NCBI GenBank assembly: GCA_013365365.1
Contig: JABVXU010000136.1
Location: 62,001-126,000 of the forward strand
Source of the DNA: Cruorifilaria tuberocauda
Taxonomy: Eukaryota > Nematoda > Chromadorea > Rhabditida > Onchocercidae
Length of the DNA: 64,000 nt
Direction of reading: 5' to 3'
The notes below the pieces were generated by a model. The model was given only the letters and a program-made list of their open reading frames with translations. It ran no database searches and had not been told where the DNA came from. The position numbers and the translations under genes are program-made. Of the stretch, positions 39,401 to 50,170 are shown piece after piece; within the stretch, counting starts at the first letter, position 1, and each line of letters starts with the position of its first letter.

Positions 39401-42400
39401 CAATAGTACAGATGCAAAAAGACAACTTAATTAATGCTACATCAATAATGTAACCTTTGAAAACAAAACAAGCAGATAAATAATAAGTGACAAAAGAAAA
39501 ACCAATGAGAAAGAAAATGTCTCACTACGTCAAGTTCAAAGTAGACGAGTTCACCACCTGCAAGTGCAATTGCTACTTGCCTTCGATTTAAAGCACATTT
39601 CATAATTGTACGTTTACCCGGTGCTTTCCATTCATTTACTCGCCGATCGGCCCTAATATGTCGAATACCGTCTGGATACACCTGAAATACAAAACTTATT
39701 GATTAAAGATTTTATTGGATTAAAAGTAGATCCTTTTAATTCGTATTAAAATTAGATTCTCAAACCCGATCAAAATTTAAATCGCCCTTCACATTTTCCA
39801 AATGACTGCAGTCTTCTAGAGGAAAAAGTTTTTATGAAAATTATAGAAAAAAGAAATTACTAACTTGTAACAAAGCATCATCGCCAATAAGCGCACAGCC
39901 AAGAGTCGGTGTTGTACCAAGAAAACCAGAATCCGTAACTTCTTCGACAGTTTCACCAATAGATAATACTAGTGTTGCATTAACGAAGGATACAACGATG
40001 TGAGAATCAAATTTATCTAAAGTTGACATTTATTTTTCACAAATACATTTTTCCAGATTTTAAAAATATTAATTTAAGTTAACTTGCAATAATTTATTTA
40101 CAAGCCTTCCAAACTTAGCATTGGCACTTTCTAGTCAAGAATATTCGTGATAGCATTAGCAAAAGTTACGGAGTAAGATACTGCAAATCAATTGAAAATT
40201 ATCAGTATTCTTACAAGCAAACAAGCCTCGGAAAACTTATCTAGAATCTAATCTCAATGTTACATACCATCGATGTTTCGTTTAACTGTCCAAACTGCAT
40301 TTGGATTACCAGGCAATTCAGAAACGGCCATTTCCGTTACTTCTAAACCATTTCGTAGTACTTTGACTGCAGAAAGCGCGCCACGTCCTACCAAAGTGTA
40401 AATTTGAGGAGAGTCTTCATTAGCCAAGTCATCAATCTGCAAAACATATACAGTAATTCTCGAGAAAGAGGAAGAAAAAGAATGTGTCAATTAAATTAAA
40501 AAAAAAGTTTTGAAGTCCTAATAATAAGGTATAATTGTAGAATTCAAAACTAAACTTATGTAAGAAAATTTTATATACCATTTATTTTAACAAGAAATAA
40601 GTGAAATCATTCGAAACAGCAACTAATCCAACACTTACGTAGGAAGAAATAAGCGGTGACAAGCTATCCATTTGGTCAACAACTGCCAAATTTGTCAGTC
40701 CACGGGGAGCAAAAAAGAATGTTTCGCCTTCTTCCAACTGCATTCGAGATGAGAATTCAGGCTCGTCATCTTCGTCACCCAAATGTGCTATCTGGTATAA
40801 GTGACTGCAAATCAAAATTAATTTATGCATTTCAAATAATTTATCTTAAATATCGGATGAAAAAATCATATCATGTGTCAGACGAATAGAAACACAAAAG
40901 CGACAAAACTGATTTCAACTATGCCAGCTACGTTACTGATGAAATAGCATCATGAAATGTGTTTAGGTGTAAAAATACTGATTTTTTTAGGGCTAATTTT
41001 TTCGAAACAGGAAACTCCATTTTTAACAAAATGATTTAACGATAAAGTCATCAAAGCAACTGCAAAGAATATACTGATTTCCGAATTCACTGGCAGTAAA
41101 CAAAAATCCCGTTTTCAAAATACACATAGCATTCGAGACGGATATTGTGTCAAAATATTTGATTTTAAGTTCAGTGACCTGAAAAAAAAACCTCAAAAGT
41201 AAGAAAGAAAAAATTAAATTTGTGACTCAATGATCATTTCGTTTAGATCCTTCGTTCAATTATTTTAGTTGATATACCAAAAAAGAAAAGTTAGCTTGAT
41301 AAAATCCATTTAAATTGAATGTAAATGGTTTTGATAAAATCAATATTAAATTGTTAAATCAATAAATCAATATTGAATGTTAAATCAATATTAAATTAGC
41401 AGAAGGCTATTAACATAAGGTTAAATAATGAATATTAAGGCACCGCAGAAACTTTTCCTGAGTAAAAATAATAAAAAAGTAGCCAATCAAACAGGAAGGC
41501 ATCTTTTATAAGTTCGCTTGATTCAAAAAATATGAAATTGAGGAAGAAGTTGGTCCTACTTGATTAGAAAACAAAGGAAATCATGTTTATAAGTTAGAGT
41601 GAGAATGAGGTATAATTAGAGTTGCTCAATTTCCAAATTCATGGAAAAATAACTCACAATATCATGCTCACTATCCAGTGTCACTTTAAAAATATCACCC
41701 TGGTCGGTTTGTACCAAGAAAAAGTACATCAACTTTGTTTTATGAGTTGCGGCACAAACAATGATGACAGTGCGATCGCAGTCATCCAGTTCGTTCTGAA
41801 AAAACTCAAAATTGATTCGCTGAAACTAAAATTAATCCAAATGGTGTATGTTAGCTTCCTTAATCCTACAATCGAAAATATACTAAAAGCAGTAGTCGGA
41901 AATTAATTGTCGAAAACAATCGATCCCTATATCATCCAAAAGAGAAATTGATAATAATTGAATGGGATGCTCATGAAAAATTGACGAACTCTTCTTCGTG
42001 GTATTGGACATTTGATATCTGGCTGATCACCAAGATTTTTATAAACAAGATAATTTTCGCAACAAACAATAACACCACTCGGTCCATCTTGTCCACCAGG
42101 TACTGCAATAGAAATCAATTTACATATTTCAAATGTTACTCATTGAAATCAAAAATTTTATTGAGTATTCGAAAAATTTAGTCGGTTGTTAAGCAAATAT
42201 TGAGAGATTTCAAAATAGACATGCCTGAAATCAGAATATTTCCCTTATCAACCAATGGCTCAGCATATTTCCGTACTACATGATTCAAACCAAGATCTAA
42301 TTCATAAAACGTTAATGTTTGTGGAATTTTGGTAGCCAAATGTCCAGTAGGATCGTGATCAACTTCCTTCAATGTATTAAATTATTTAATTATTATCTTT

Positions 42401-44298
42401 GAAAAAATAGAGAGTAGGTATTAAAAAGGAATGAATAAATTTTAAAGAGATATTCTGAAAAACCTCATGAAATATTATTTATTGCTTAAAAAGAGCTTCA
42501 AAAAATGTGCCTGTAGATCATATTTCTTTACTATTCTGCCACAGCTAAAAAAATTGATATATATATTTTCCATAGAAATACTTCTAAAGGATATCGCTTA
42601 CCTCATAATCAACTTCTAAACATGCAAAAGTAGGATTTTCGAACCCGACATCTACACCAACAACACTGTAACAGATGCAATGAGATTTGTGTGCTTCTAG
42701 CGGTGAACTGATTGTTAAATTAGCCGATGCATCCCGATTCATAATATATACCAATTTCTGACGTTCTACGGCACCTGCGAAAAATGAATTATTAAAAAAT
42801 ATCTAATGCATACCAATTGACAGATACTGATGGAAAATGGCCATGAATTTTGTTATTAATTAAATCAGTTCAATCTGTACGGTGTTTATTTAAGAAGTGC
42901 GACATGATTTCATGAATTTCTTTCAATATTAAAAATTGATCATCCGAAAAGTTAAAAAGAAGATAGAATTTGGTCGTTACTTGAAAAAATTGAAAATTAT
43001 CATATGTACTATCATATCAACTTATATCTTCATATATGTCCCTATATAAGCCGTGTTTTGAGATAATTTGAGTTTTCCAGCTTTCAAACTCTTTGCTATA
43101 TAGAAATACTCATTATATGAATGACCCGATTAATATTTTGAAATACCAACCAATCAGGATAGCACGTCCCTTCGGATCGACGGCAAGAAATTGTCCCGGA
43201 ACAATTCGACGACAACCAGTTTTTCCAAAAGTTTCCTGGTGAACTCTTTCGAAGCATACTTTCTGTGCATTATATTCCAAAATTACGATGCGTCCAGCAT
43301 CCGAACCCACAACAATGTAGTCTACAACAAATTTATTGTGGGCATATTTTAAAAGTCGTTATCTTACCTAAAAAGATATTTTAAAAACTTATTTCTTGAA
43401 ATTTTCAAGAGATTTATATGAACCCACATCAACAAGATCAATCTCGCGCTCTACTTAGAAATGATTGCCGAATACAAAACCTAAATTTTCTGCAATGAGA
43501 TCCTAATTTCGCTTTATTAAATTATACCTAAACATTAACAAACCTTTAGTTCCCCCAGTTAAACGAAAAGCCAACAATGACCTAATTATACCAAATGTAT
43601 TATGACTGCATAAAACATGAATTTTTCCTGTTTTTGGATCACAAAACAATAACTGAAGAAGGTTACCACGAGCAATGCATACTTCCTGCAATACATGCAA
43701 TTTAGTTTGTACGTTCAGATAGTTCAAGCTAACGAGCTGCAAATGGAAGTTAAATCATCTCGGAGTCATTCCCTTATTTACGAAATGATATTGATCCTTT
43801 ACTGCATGTTTCCATTTAATTTACGTCTCTAATAATAAATCGGTCATTTTACATAAGAGCGCCCCAATCACTTTACATAAATCCGATAGCGATACATCGC
43901 ATCGGTTGCACTTTTACTTGATTTTTATGAAATTTCGTATTCAAGTTTATATGCAGTGAACAATAAAATTGTTCAGCTCTACATTACTTTTTCTACTTTT
44001 ATCCTCAACGTTCTTCTTATTTATTTAATCGTCAAATCATATAGTAACCGATTCAACTATAAATTTCTCTAGGTAAGGTTGGGATTCACAAATGAATCAA
44101 GGTAGGGTATCTTCCATCATTTATTACACCATTTCCTTCCCATTATACAATAGCTCTACCATGTAACTATTCAGTTAAGTTTACACTTTCAATTTAATTC
44201 CAAAATTATACTTGTTGTTTTGGTAATCCGCAAAAAGATCCATGAATCGCCTGATTGATTGCTGAAGAACCTTGTAATGTTAAGTTGTACAAATACAT
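27488..44298 (-). CDS. SF3B3: Splicing factor 3B subunit 3 (SAP130)
   Basis: Scaffold beta-propeller protein of SF3b in the U2 snRNP, acting in branch-site recognition. Exons: 44298-44212, 43685-43544, 43321-43151, 42774-42602, 42366-42225, 42102-41990, 41795-41658, 41178-41075, 40804-40639, 40436-40268, 40016-39865, 39681-39526, 39337-39162, 39009-38907, 38719-38597, 38360-38206, 38043-37869, 37643-37520, 37363-37273, 37074-36903, 36679-36569, 30496-30398, 30320-30207, 29351-29253, 28884-28741, 28501-28397, 28239-28144, 27532-27488. Sum 1214 codons (human 1217). Near-identical blocks: [114 protein letters not shown]-like [11 protein letters not shown], and the C-terminal [12 protein letters not shown]. 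The last exon is 611 bases past exon 27. Intron 5 has a GC donor and intron 21 contains a GPCR gene. Possible trans-splice acceptor at 44332. Confidence 0.97.
29780..29818. repeat. Perfect 18-bp inverted repeat with 3-base loop
   Basis: Arms 29780-29797 and 29801-29818 are exact reverse complements (ATTTTATCGTTAAAAATT), separated by AAT. It lies in SF3B3 intron 23 and could form a hairpin or cruciform. Confidence 0.95.
33330..36355 (+). CDS. Class A GPCR, biogenic-amine receptor type, nested in SF3B3 intron 21
   Basis: Exons: 33330-33536, 33881-34230, 34534-34704, 34963-35107, 35593-35657, 36001-36355; 430 codons. Plasma-membrane receptor by family. Seen: N-terminal glycosylation site NKT; TM1 with GNSLVIV (N1.50); [18 protein letters not shown] (D2.50); [27 protein letters not shown]3 [23 protein letters not shown] with the amine-binding Asp 3.32 and DRL in place of DRY; TM4 Trp in [13 protein letters not shown]; Cys in the second extracellular loop; TM5 [17 protein letters not shown]; a charged third loop; TM6 that lacks the CWxP motif (VIFFRLFYS instead); TM7 [17 protein letters not shown]. 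The ligand cannot be deduced; tyramine, octopamine, serotonin and dopamine receptors are the closest types in pattern. No clear trans-splice acceptor next to the ATG. Confidence 0.85.
34867..35499 (+). repeat. 25-bp element duplicated in GPCR introns 3 and 4
   Basis: 34867-34891 and 35475-35499 both read ATTTGGAAAT(G/A)GACTT followed by TATATTTTA, 24 of 25 identical. One copy is in intron 3 and the other in intron 4. Confidence 0.8.
41337..41397. repeat. Short direct repeats of TTAAATCAATATT
   Basis: AATCAATATTAAAT/GAAT and TTAAATCAAT alternate at least three times in SF3B3 intron 7. Confidence 0.7.
42103..42224 (-). other. GC-AG intron (SF3B3 intron 5)
   Basis: Exon ends ATTTCAG, intron starts GCATGT, acceptor TCTATTGCAG. 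The join gives [15 protein letters not shown], aligned to human NFLIT-VPGGSDGPSG. The GT three bases into the intron would leave the wrong phase. Confidence 0.9.
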
Positions 44299-47200
44299 TG
44301 CACTTTCCAAGTTTCACTTTATCTTATAAACCTGTAATCATTTTAGTTATTTTATAAATACTCCATCCTATAGATTTTCTTATATACAAAAGACCAGTAA
44401 TAAATGAAAAGCAAAAAATACATAATTACGAATAAAATTGTAGCTAATGAAATATTTAAGCCTAGCCAACACTAAATAAACCAAAAAATAGGACAACAAT
44501 GATAGCAATATCCATTTTTTCCTTCACAATTATCATCGAACAACTCAACAAGGATTGTTCTATCAGACATATCTGTTCAGGACAAAATTGAAATCAAAAA
44601 ACTAAACAATACGATGTGTGTGTGTGTGGCATAATAGTTTCTTCCTTTTCATCTTTTTAGTTGCAAGTAAAGCTATACGCTCTGGTACTAGTTAGGTTCA
44701 ACTTGGAAAAGTGCCAATTTTCCATTACAAAAACAAAGTTAAAAGCTACTTAAGTTCTATCAGTACGTATGACAAACTCAATCAGTAGATGACGGACTCC
44801 CCCATCTCACTAATGAAACGTTCCACTTGCAGTCGCTACAAAACTACCGGAACAATTTCGACACTTCCCAATCCATCACAGCATTATCTTTTATTATTCC
44901 CATCAATCTCTGCGACATCTCTAATCACACATTCACTTTCCCTTTCCGCTCCTAGTCTGCTTCTATCTCGGCATACAGCAATGTTTTCGAAACTTTTAAC
45001 GCCTAACAATGAATTTCTTCGCTATTTCCTATTACTCTTCCAATATGCAATCCAAAATTACGTAACTCTAATCCTCTCAAATTTTCATACTATTTTATGC
45101 ATTCGAAAGTTCAGACTAATTTGGAAATCAGCAGTTGCATGCAACAAACCGTGAGATCCAAGCGGTTGAATTTGAGTCAGTTTTTTAAGCCTTCTGTTAC
45201 TTTGGATAAGAATAAAACCAATTGGTCTATTTAGATATCTTTTTTTATCTAAATTTGGATTGAAATTGCTTAAAAATTGTATTGTAAGATGTTTTGATAT
45301 TCTTTTTGGAAAATTAATTAGTGAAAAAAGAATGGAATTTCGTCTAAAAAATTAAGACATTTAAATGACTTTTGGTCAGAATTAAAATGTAATTATTTCT
45401 TTTTTCGATACTTTGTTCTTTACAAAATTGACTTAATCATCCACTCATTTCAGCATATTTCTTTTTTCATTAATTCATTTTTTGAAACAGGATATTCAGA
45501 CATATTACAATATAATTTTTTAAACAATCTCAATCCAATAAACAAAAAAAAATTTATTTTAAATAGAACAATTTGTGCAATTTCTCCAGACATGGTTTCA
45601 TCGTATCTGAAGTAATAGAAGATTGTAAGAAAAATCGAGAATTCAAATGAGTATTACTCGCCTATCGTTTTTTACACAATGATTAATTCACAGCCTTTTA
45701 ATATTCCAAAAGAGAAGGAAAGATTCTTTCAATTATATTTAGGAAAACGTTTTGCTGATTTCTAGTACTCTTTGGATAACTTTTCACTTTTAATAAACAG
45801 TATGCTAAAATAATTTGAAAATGCTACCGAAAGGCAGACATTTAAATCATTTTGGATTGCTATCTACTGTGCAATATCAAGCAAAACATCATCCAACGTA
45901 AGGCTTGAGGTTCGTAATGCTGTTTTCGAAAAAGAGCAAAGAACATTGCGCATCTCTTGCTATATTTCCATTCAAAAAAATGGAGTCAATGTTGAAAATT
46001 CCGCTGTTTACAAGATGATGAAGAGAAAAGGGATAGAATTCGAATGACTTGGAAGAAAAAAACTCTTTGTTTTCAAGCGTTGTTTTTGGGAAAACAGGTT
46101 GACTAATCATTTGTCACATGTATCACTCATAACATGCTGTCGTACTATTATTTTCCCTCTTTTGCCATATATAGTTTCAAAGTTCATAATTGATGATATT
46201 TTTAGACATATCTAATGGCTCTTTAAGCATTACCTGAAAGAACTGTTGAAAAAAAAATTCTTATTCCATCTTGGGTGTAAAATGCATGTTGCAAATATAT
46301 TACGATCGTAAAAATTTTTAATGCTCTAGTATTAAAGCCAGAAATCAATAATATTCAATATTAAAGTATACTTTGTCATGATTACAGATTTCCTATTATC
46401 CATTTTCAAGTATTTACACATATATAAATTTAATCAAAAAATTCTTGAAAAGATGAAACTCATACAATAGAAAGCCAGCCAGCCAGAATTTTTGACAATA
46501 TAATGCTTATTTTTCCTTTTTTGTTGTTATTATAAATTGGTTAGGGCGTAAATTGTGCTTTTATGCAGAGAATCGTCCTGTATGCATAGAATACAGTGAA
46601 GGACTGGTTCTCGATATTGAGGCAATGTTTATTATAAACAATTTGAACAATGTCAGGTGCTCTCTCTCTTTTCATTGTCAGTCGAAACCAATCTATCTAC
46701 CTATCAAACCTCGTTTCATACCTCTTTTACAAATACTACATTTAATACAATTTATATTTGTTATTACTGATCGTTGTTTGCTAGAAAATCTGTTTTTCGA
46801 TCTTTTGATAATTTCGAAATGCCACACAAATCCTACTAAGATAATGCTTTAACAGCAGTTGGATAGCATTGATATATTTTCGAAAGTCTCAAACTGAAAA
46901 TATTTGCTTGTTGGTCAACGAACATTAATCACCTTAAATTACCTATAGATTAGCAAACGCAGATGACAAATGTTACAGTTTCATAGTTGGTATAGAAACT
47001 GTTTGAATGCTTTCATAACATTCGACATGTATGTAACAAACAAGGGATCCGCACCGATAACTGAATAAATTTTAAATTAAATCTTGAATTTCTAGAGGGA
47101 ACGAATCCATAGTCGGTTAAACGAAATTTCTTCAGGTCTAATACGAATCCTTTGAAAATTCAAACATTTTCAACGATCGTTCTTTTGAATCAGCAGTTTT

Positions 47201-48009
47201 TAGCTAGTTAATATCAATGCTTGTTTTTTAGGGCAGTTTATCTTTTCGAAATTACTTGTTTCAATGGGGAGAATCAGTTTTTCTTTCTGCAACTTTTGAT
47301 GATTTTATCAGGAAATCTTCTGGGTCGCTGTATCAAACACCAAAAACAAAAAAGGACCTAAACGAATGCTATATTCATTTCTGTCAGTCAGTTCGTTTCT
47401 GACATTTGTTTTTTTACGTGCTTTTGTGTATACGTGAAAAATTCATAACATTTATGAAAAAGTAACAGAGGAAATGAGATAAATAAAAATCTAATGGGTA
47501 ATTCCCAGGAAACTAATTTTGCAAAATAATCCAACCTAGCAAACGATCAAAATATATTAACAAAACATCGTATAAGACACAATTTTCATCACTTTGTTAG
47601 AGAAATTTAACAATGAGAGGAGAAGATAAGGGAGTGTGTAAGCGCGATAGATATTAGTTGATAATTGAACGATAAACCGAATTAGCGGATTCGATCAATC
47701 TACGCCTTTTATGGCTCAACTCTTTTCTGAATCAATCGAAAAAATGTACATTTTAATTATTAATAATCCAATAAATGAACTGATATCATCAGTCTTTTTC
47801 AGAGAGTTAAGAAATGGCAATGTGTACAATCATTGACATATTGACCAGTTAACAATATTAATTATACCCCAAAATTTCGAAATCATGCTTAGATAATGAA
47901 ACTAATTAAAGATAAACGTTAGCGATATAAGTATGAATAAACAGGATCGTTTTGTTGCTATACTGTTTTTACTTTGCAATCGCAATTTTCAGAGAATAAA
48001 TAGCGACTG
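44299..48009. other. Intergenic, no supported gene
   Basis: About 3.7 kb of AT-rich DNA with a short TG run at 44624-44636. One exon-like stretch at 46538-46654 on + (..CFYAENRPVCIEYSEGLVLD.., acceptor TTGGTTAG, donor AG|GTGCTC) has coding-like composition but no start, partner exon or family, so it is left as unproven. Acceptor AATTTTCAG ends at 47992, 17 bases before the next gene's ATG. Confidence 0.5.
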
Positions 48010-48908
48010 ATGTCATCAAATATGACAATTCCCGCTATAACACATTTATTTCCAAGTGCTGCACCGTTCATCGCTGAAAACCTCCGCAGTAAACGACAGA
48101 TATGGCATGGTTATGCTTACGATGGCTATTACGGATACGGATTGTATGTTTACAAATAATTTGTTAGTAATAGAGAAGAAACAAATTGTTGAATTTAAAT
48201 CATTGGAATTGTGTAAGTGTAAGGTATGTGTAAGTACCGGAAAATTTCTCCACGTTTTATTCTTTTTCCATTCGCTTATTGCAGTTTTCTTTCAATGTAA
48301 GCAAAGTGTTTTTCTGCTTAAGAGCAAATCTACATGATAATTTTCAAATGACTGTTTACCCTCCTTACTTGATATTTTCGGAAGTTTCACTTACCTCGGT
48401 TTTTTAGCCAGTGGGGTCGATTAATTCTCATTATCATGTTGCTAATAGCATTCTTCCTGTGTTGCCTGCTACCTTGCATATGTGCGCTTGGGATTTGGTT
48501 TGCCGGTTGGTTTGGATTACGTAATCGGACTGCCAATAAAGGTAGCGCTGGTCCCCCAGTGGCTACGACTACTTATACACAACAACAACCTATTATGCCC
48601 CAGGCAACCGTGGCATCACGATGTGAGTGTTGTATTCATTTCCTACTGCAGACTGCATCGAGAAATTCGCAATGCAGCATTTTAGAAGCTGAGATGAACT
48701 TTTAATTAAACTCTTCGTCCCATGGAATTTCTAAACCGTTCTGAAAAAAGAAGTTCCAGATCCCACATCATCTGGAGCAGGAAATCCTCGAGAACATATG
48801 GATGCTTACATTTATGAGGAGAAACGTACTGATCGCTACTATCACCGACCACCATCACCACGTCTACACGATGATTATCGACGGGATTTTACGTCCTCCA
48901 GACTGTAG
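48010..48908 (+). CDS. Unassigned single-pass membrane protein with Tyr/Gly-rich ectodomain, 165 aa
   Basis: Exons: 48010-48143, 48408-48622, 48760-48908. Acceptor at 47992 gives a short leader. Seen: N-terminal region with a possible furin-type site RSKR (residues about 26-29) followed by QIWHGYAYDGYYGYG; one long hydrophobic segment LILIIMLLIAFFLCCLLPCICALGIWFAGW with four cysteines (possible palmitoylation); then a cytoplasmic-like tail rich in Ala/Thr/Gln/Pro, ending with a charged Tyr/Arg/His segment (IYEEKRTDRYYHRPPSPRLHDDYRRD). There is no classical N-terminal signal peptide, so the hydrophobic segment may act as signal-anchor and the topology is uncertain. Layout resembles small Shisa/WBP1-like membrane adaptors and many nematode-specific proteins; no family claimed. 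Confidence 0.7.
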
Positions 48909-50170
48909 CTTACAAAATTGCTTATTACCGATTTTTCAGTCTTCTTCACAATTTTAATTAAAGTTTCGCTCTCTTTACAATTTTAACCAGAAACTCTTAG
49001 GCGACATTACTGACCAAGCTATATAATAAATTTCAAGTGCAAATTTCAAATTCGAAACTATGATATATTCGCTCATTTCTGTTTACTGTATAAATTTTGG
49101 TTCTTACATCTAATTTCGAAGGAATGAATCCCCCCGAAACTCATAATTCCTTTATGCATTTATTTACTAAGTACTAACCTATTTTGTCAAGTATGTGACA
49201 ACATATTAATATATTTTTTCTTTAGATAAATATGTAACGTTGACATAGAATTGATCATTTTCTTTAATGAGGTAATGCATAAGGTTATAAAAGATTTGAT
49301 ACTACATCCACAAAGAAGTTTTTCTTGATCTACAAAATAATTCTTAGCATTTAGAAGGAAAGTTAAAGTAAGAGACGTAAACAAAACAATTCAAATAGTC
49401 TTCTTTTTAATAGCACAGAGTGCTGAGGTATTTAATGAAAATGAAATTAGTAATAAACTTTTGTATATTTGATGTCGTCTATCTAAAGCTCTCTTCCTCA
49501 TGATCATCGACAAACTACTTAATAAAATGTCATCATAACTTCTAATCCATGCAGTAAAATATGTTAGATAAACACAAGAAACATAGAATACCCAGAGTTT
49601 TTCTGGGATTTCACAAGGGCATAAATCAATATCTCAAATCGCAAAGTTGGCGAAAATGTAACGCACCTCTTCTTCTCTCTAAATTAATTGATCAGATCAC
49701 CTAGACTGCCATAGCTGACTAGTGAAAATGTTGCAATCTAACTTATATATGATCATTTATTCAAAATTGAAGAGAAATTCCTGAATTCGTGCTTAGAAAA
49801 CAATTCCAGAAACATAATTTTTAATTTCTAATAATCTATGCTACTACACTCCAAAATCAAGTGCAAATACAATGAGTCTGGAGCGCTACATCAAATGCTT
49901 CATTGCCTTATTCTTAAGATAGAGAGGTAATAAATTGTACACAAATAATTTACTGCTTCAAAGCCTCCTAAAAACTCAACATTCCTTTCTTAGTATAAAA
50001 TGTTTAAGACAATGCGTAAATCAACAAATGTGAAAGCGAAACAAGAAATCAATACATGGGCGATTATCAGGATAACAGTTACTACGCTAATTTTTGGTAG
50101 AGATAGATTTTCCGAAGCTTCCGAAAATTTAAGGAAATAAATAACAGCTTCTTTCTACTCCTTTTCTCCC
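48909..50170. other. Intergenic between convergent genes
   Basis: AT-rich 3' flanks of the membrane protein gene (+) and citrate synthase (-). AATAAA-like strings are present, no coding exon recognised. Confidence 0.5.

Noticed and set aside
44624..44636. Short (TG)n run as possible regulatory element
   Set aside because: Too short to be distinguished from ordinary microsatellite background.
46538..46852. Open frame with acceptor and donor (CFYAENRPVCIEYSEG..)
   Set aside because: Looks like an exon, but no start codon, partner exon or homology was found; joining it to the membrane protein at 48010 creates an immediate stop.
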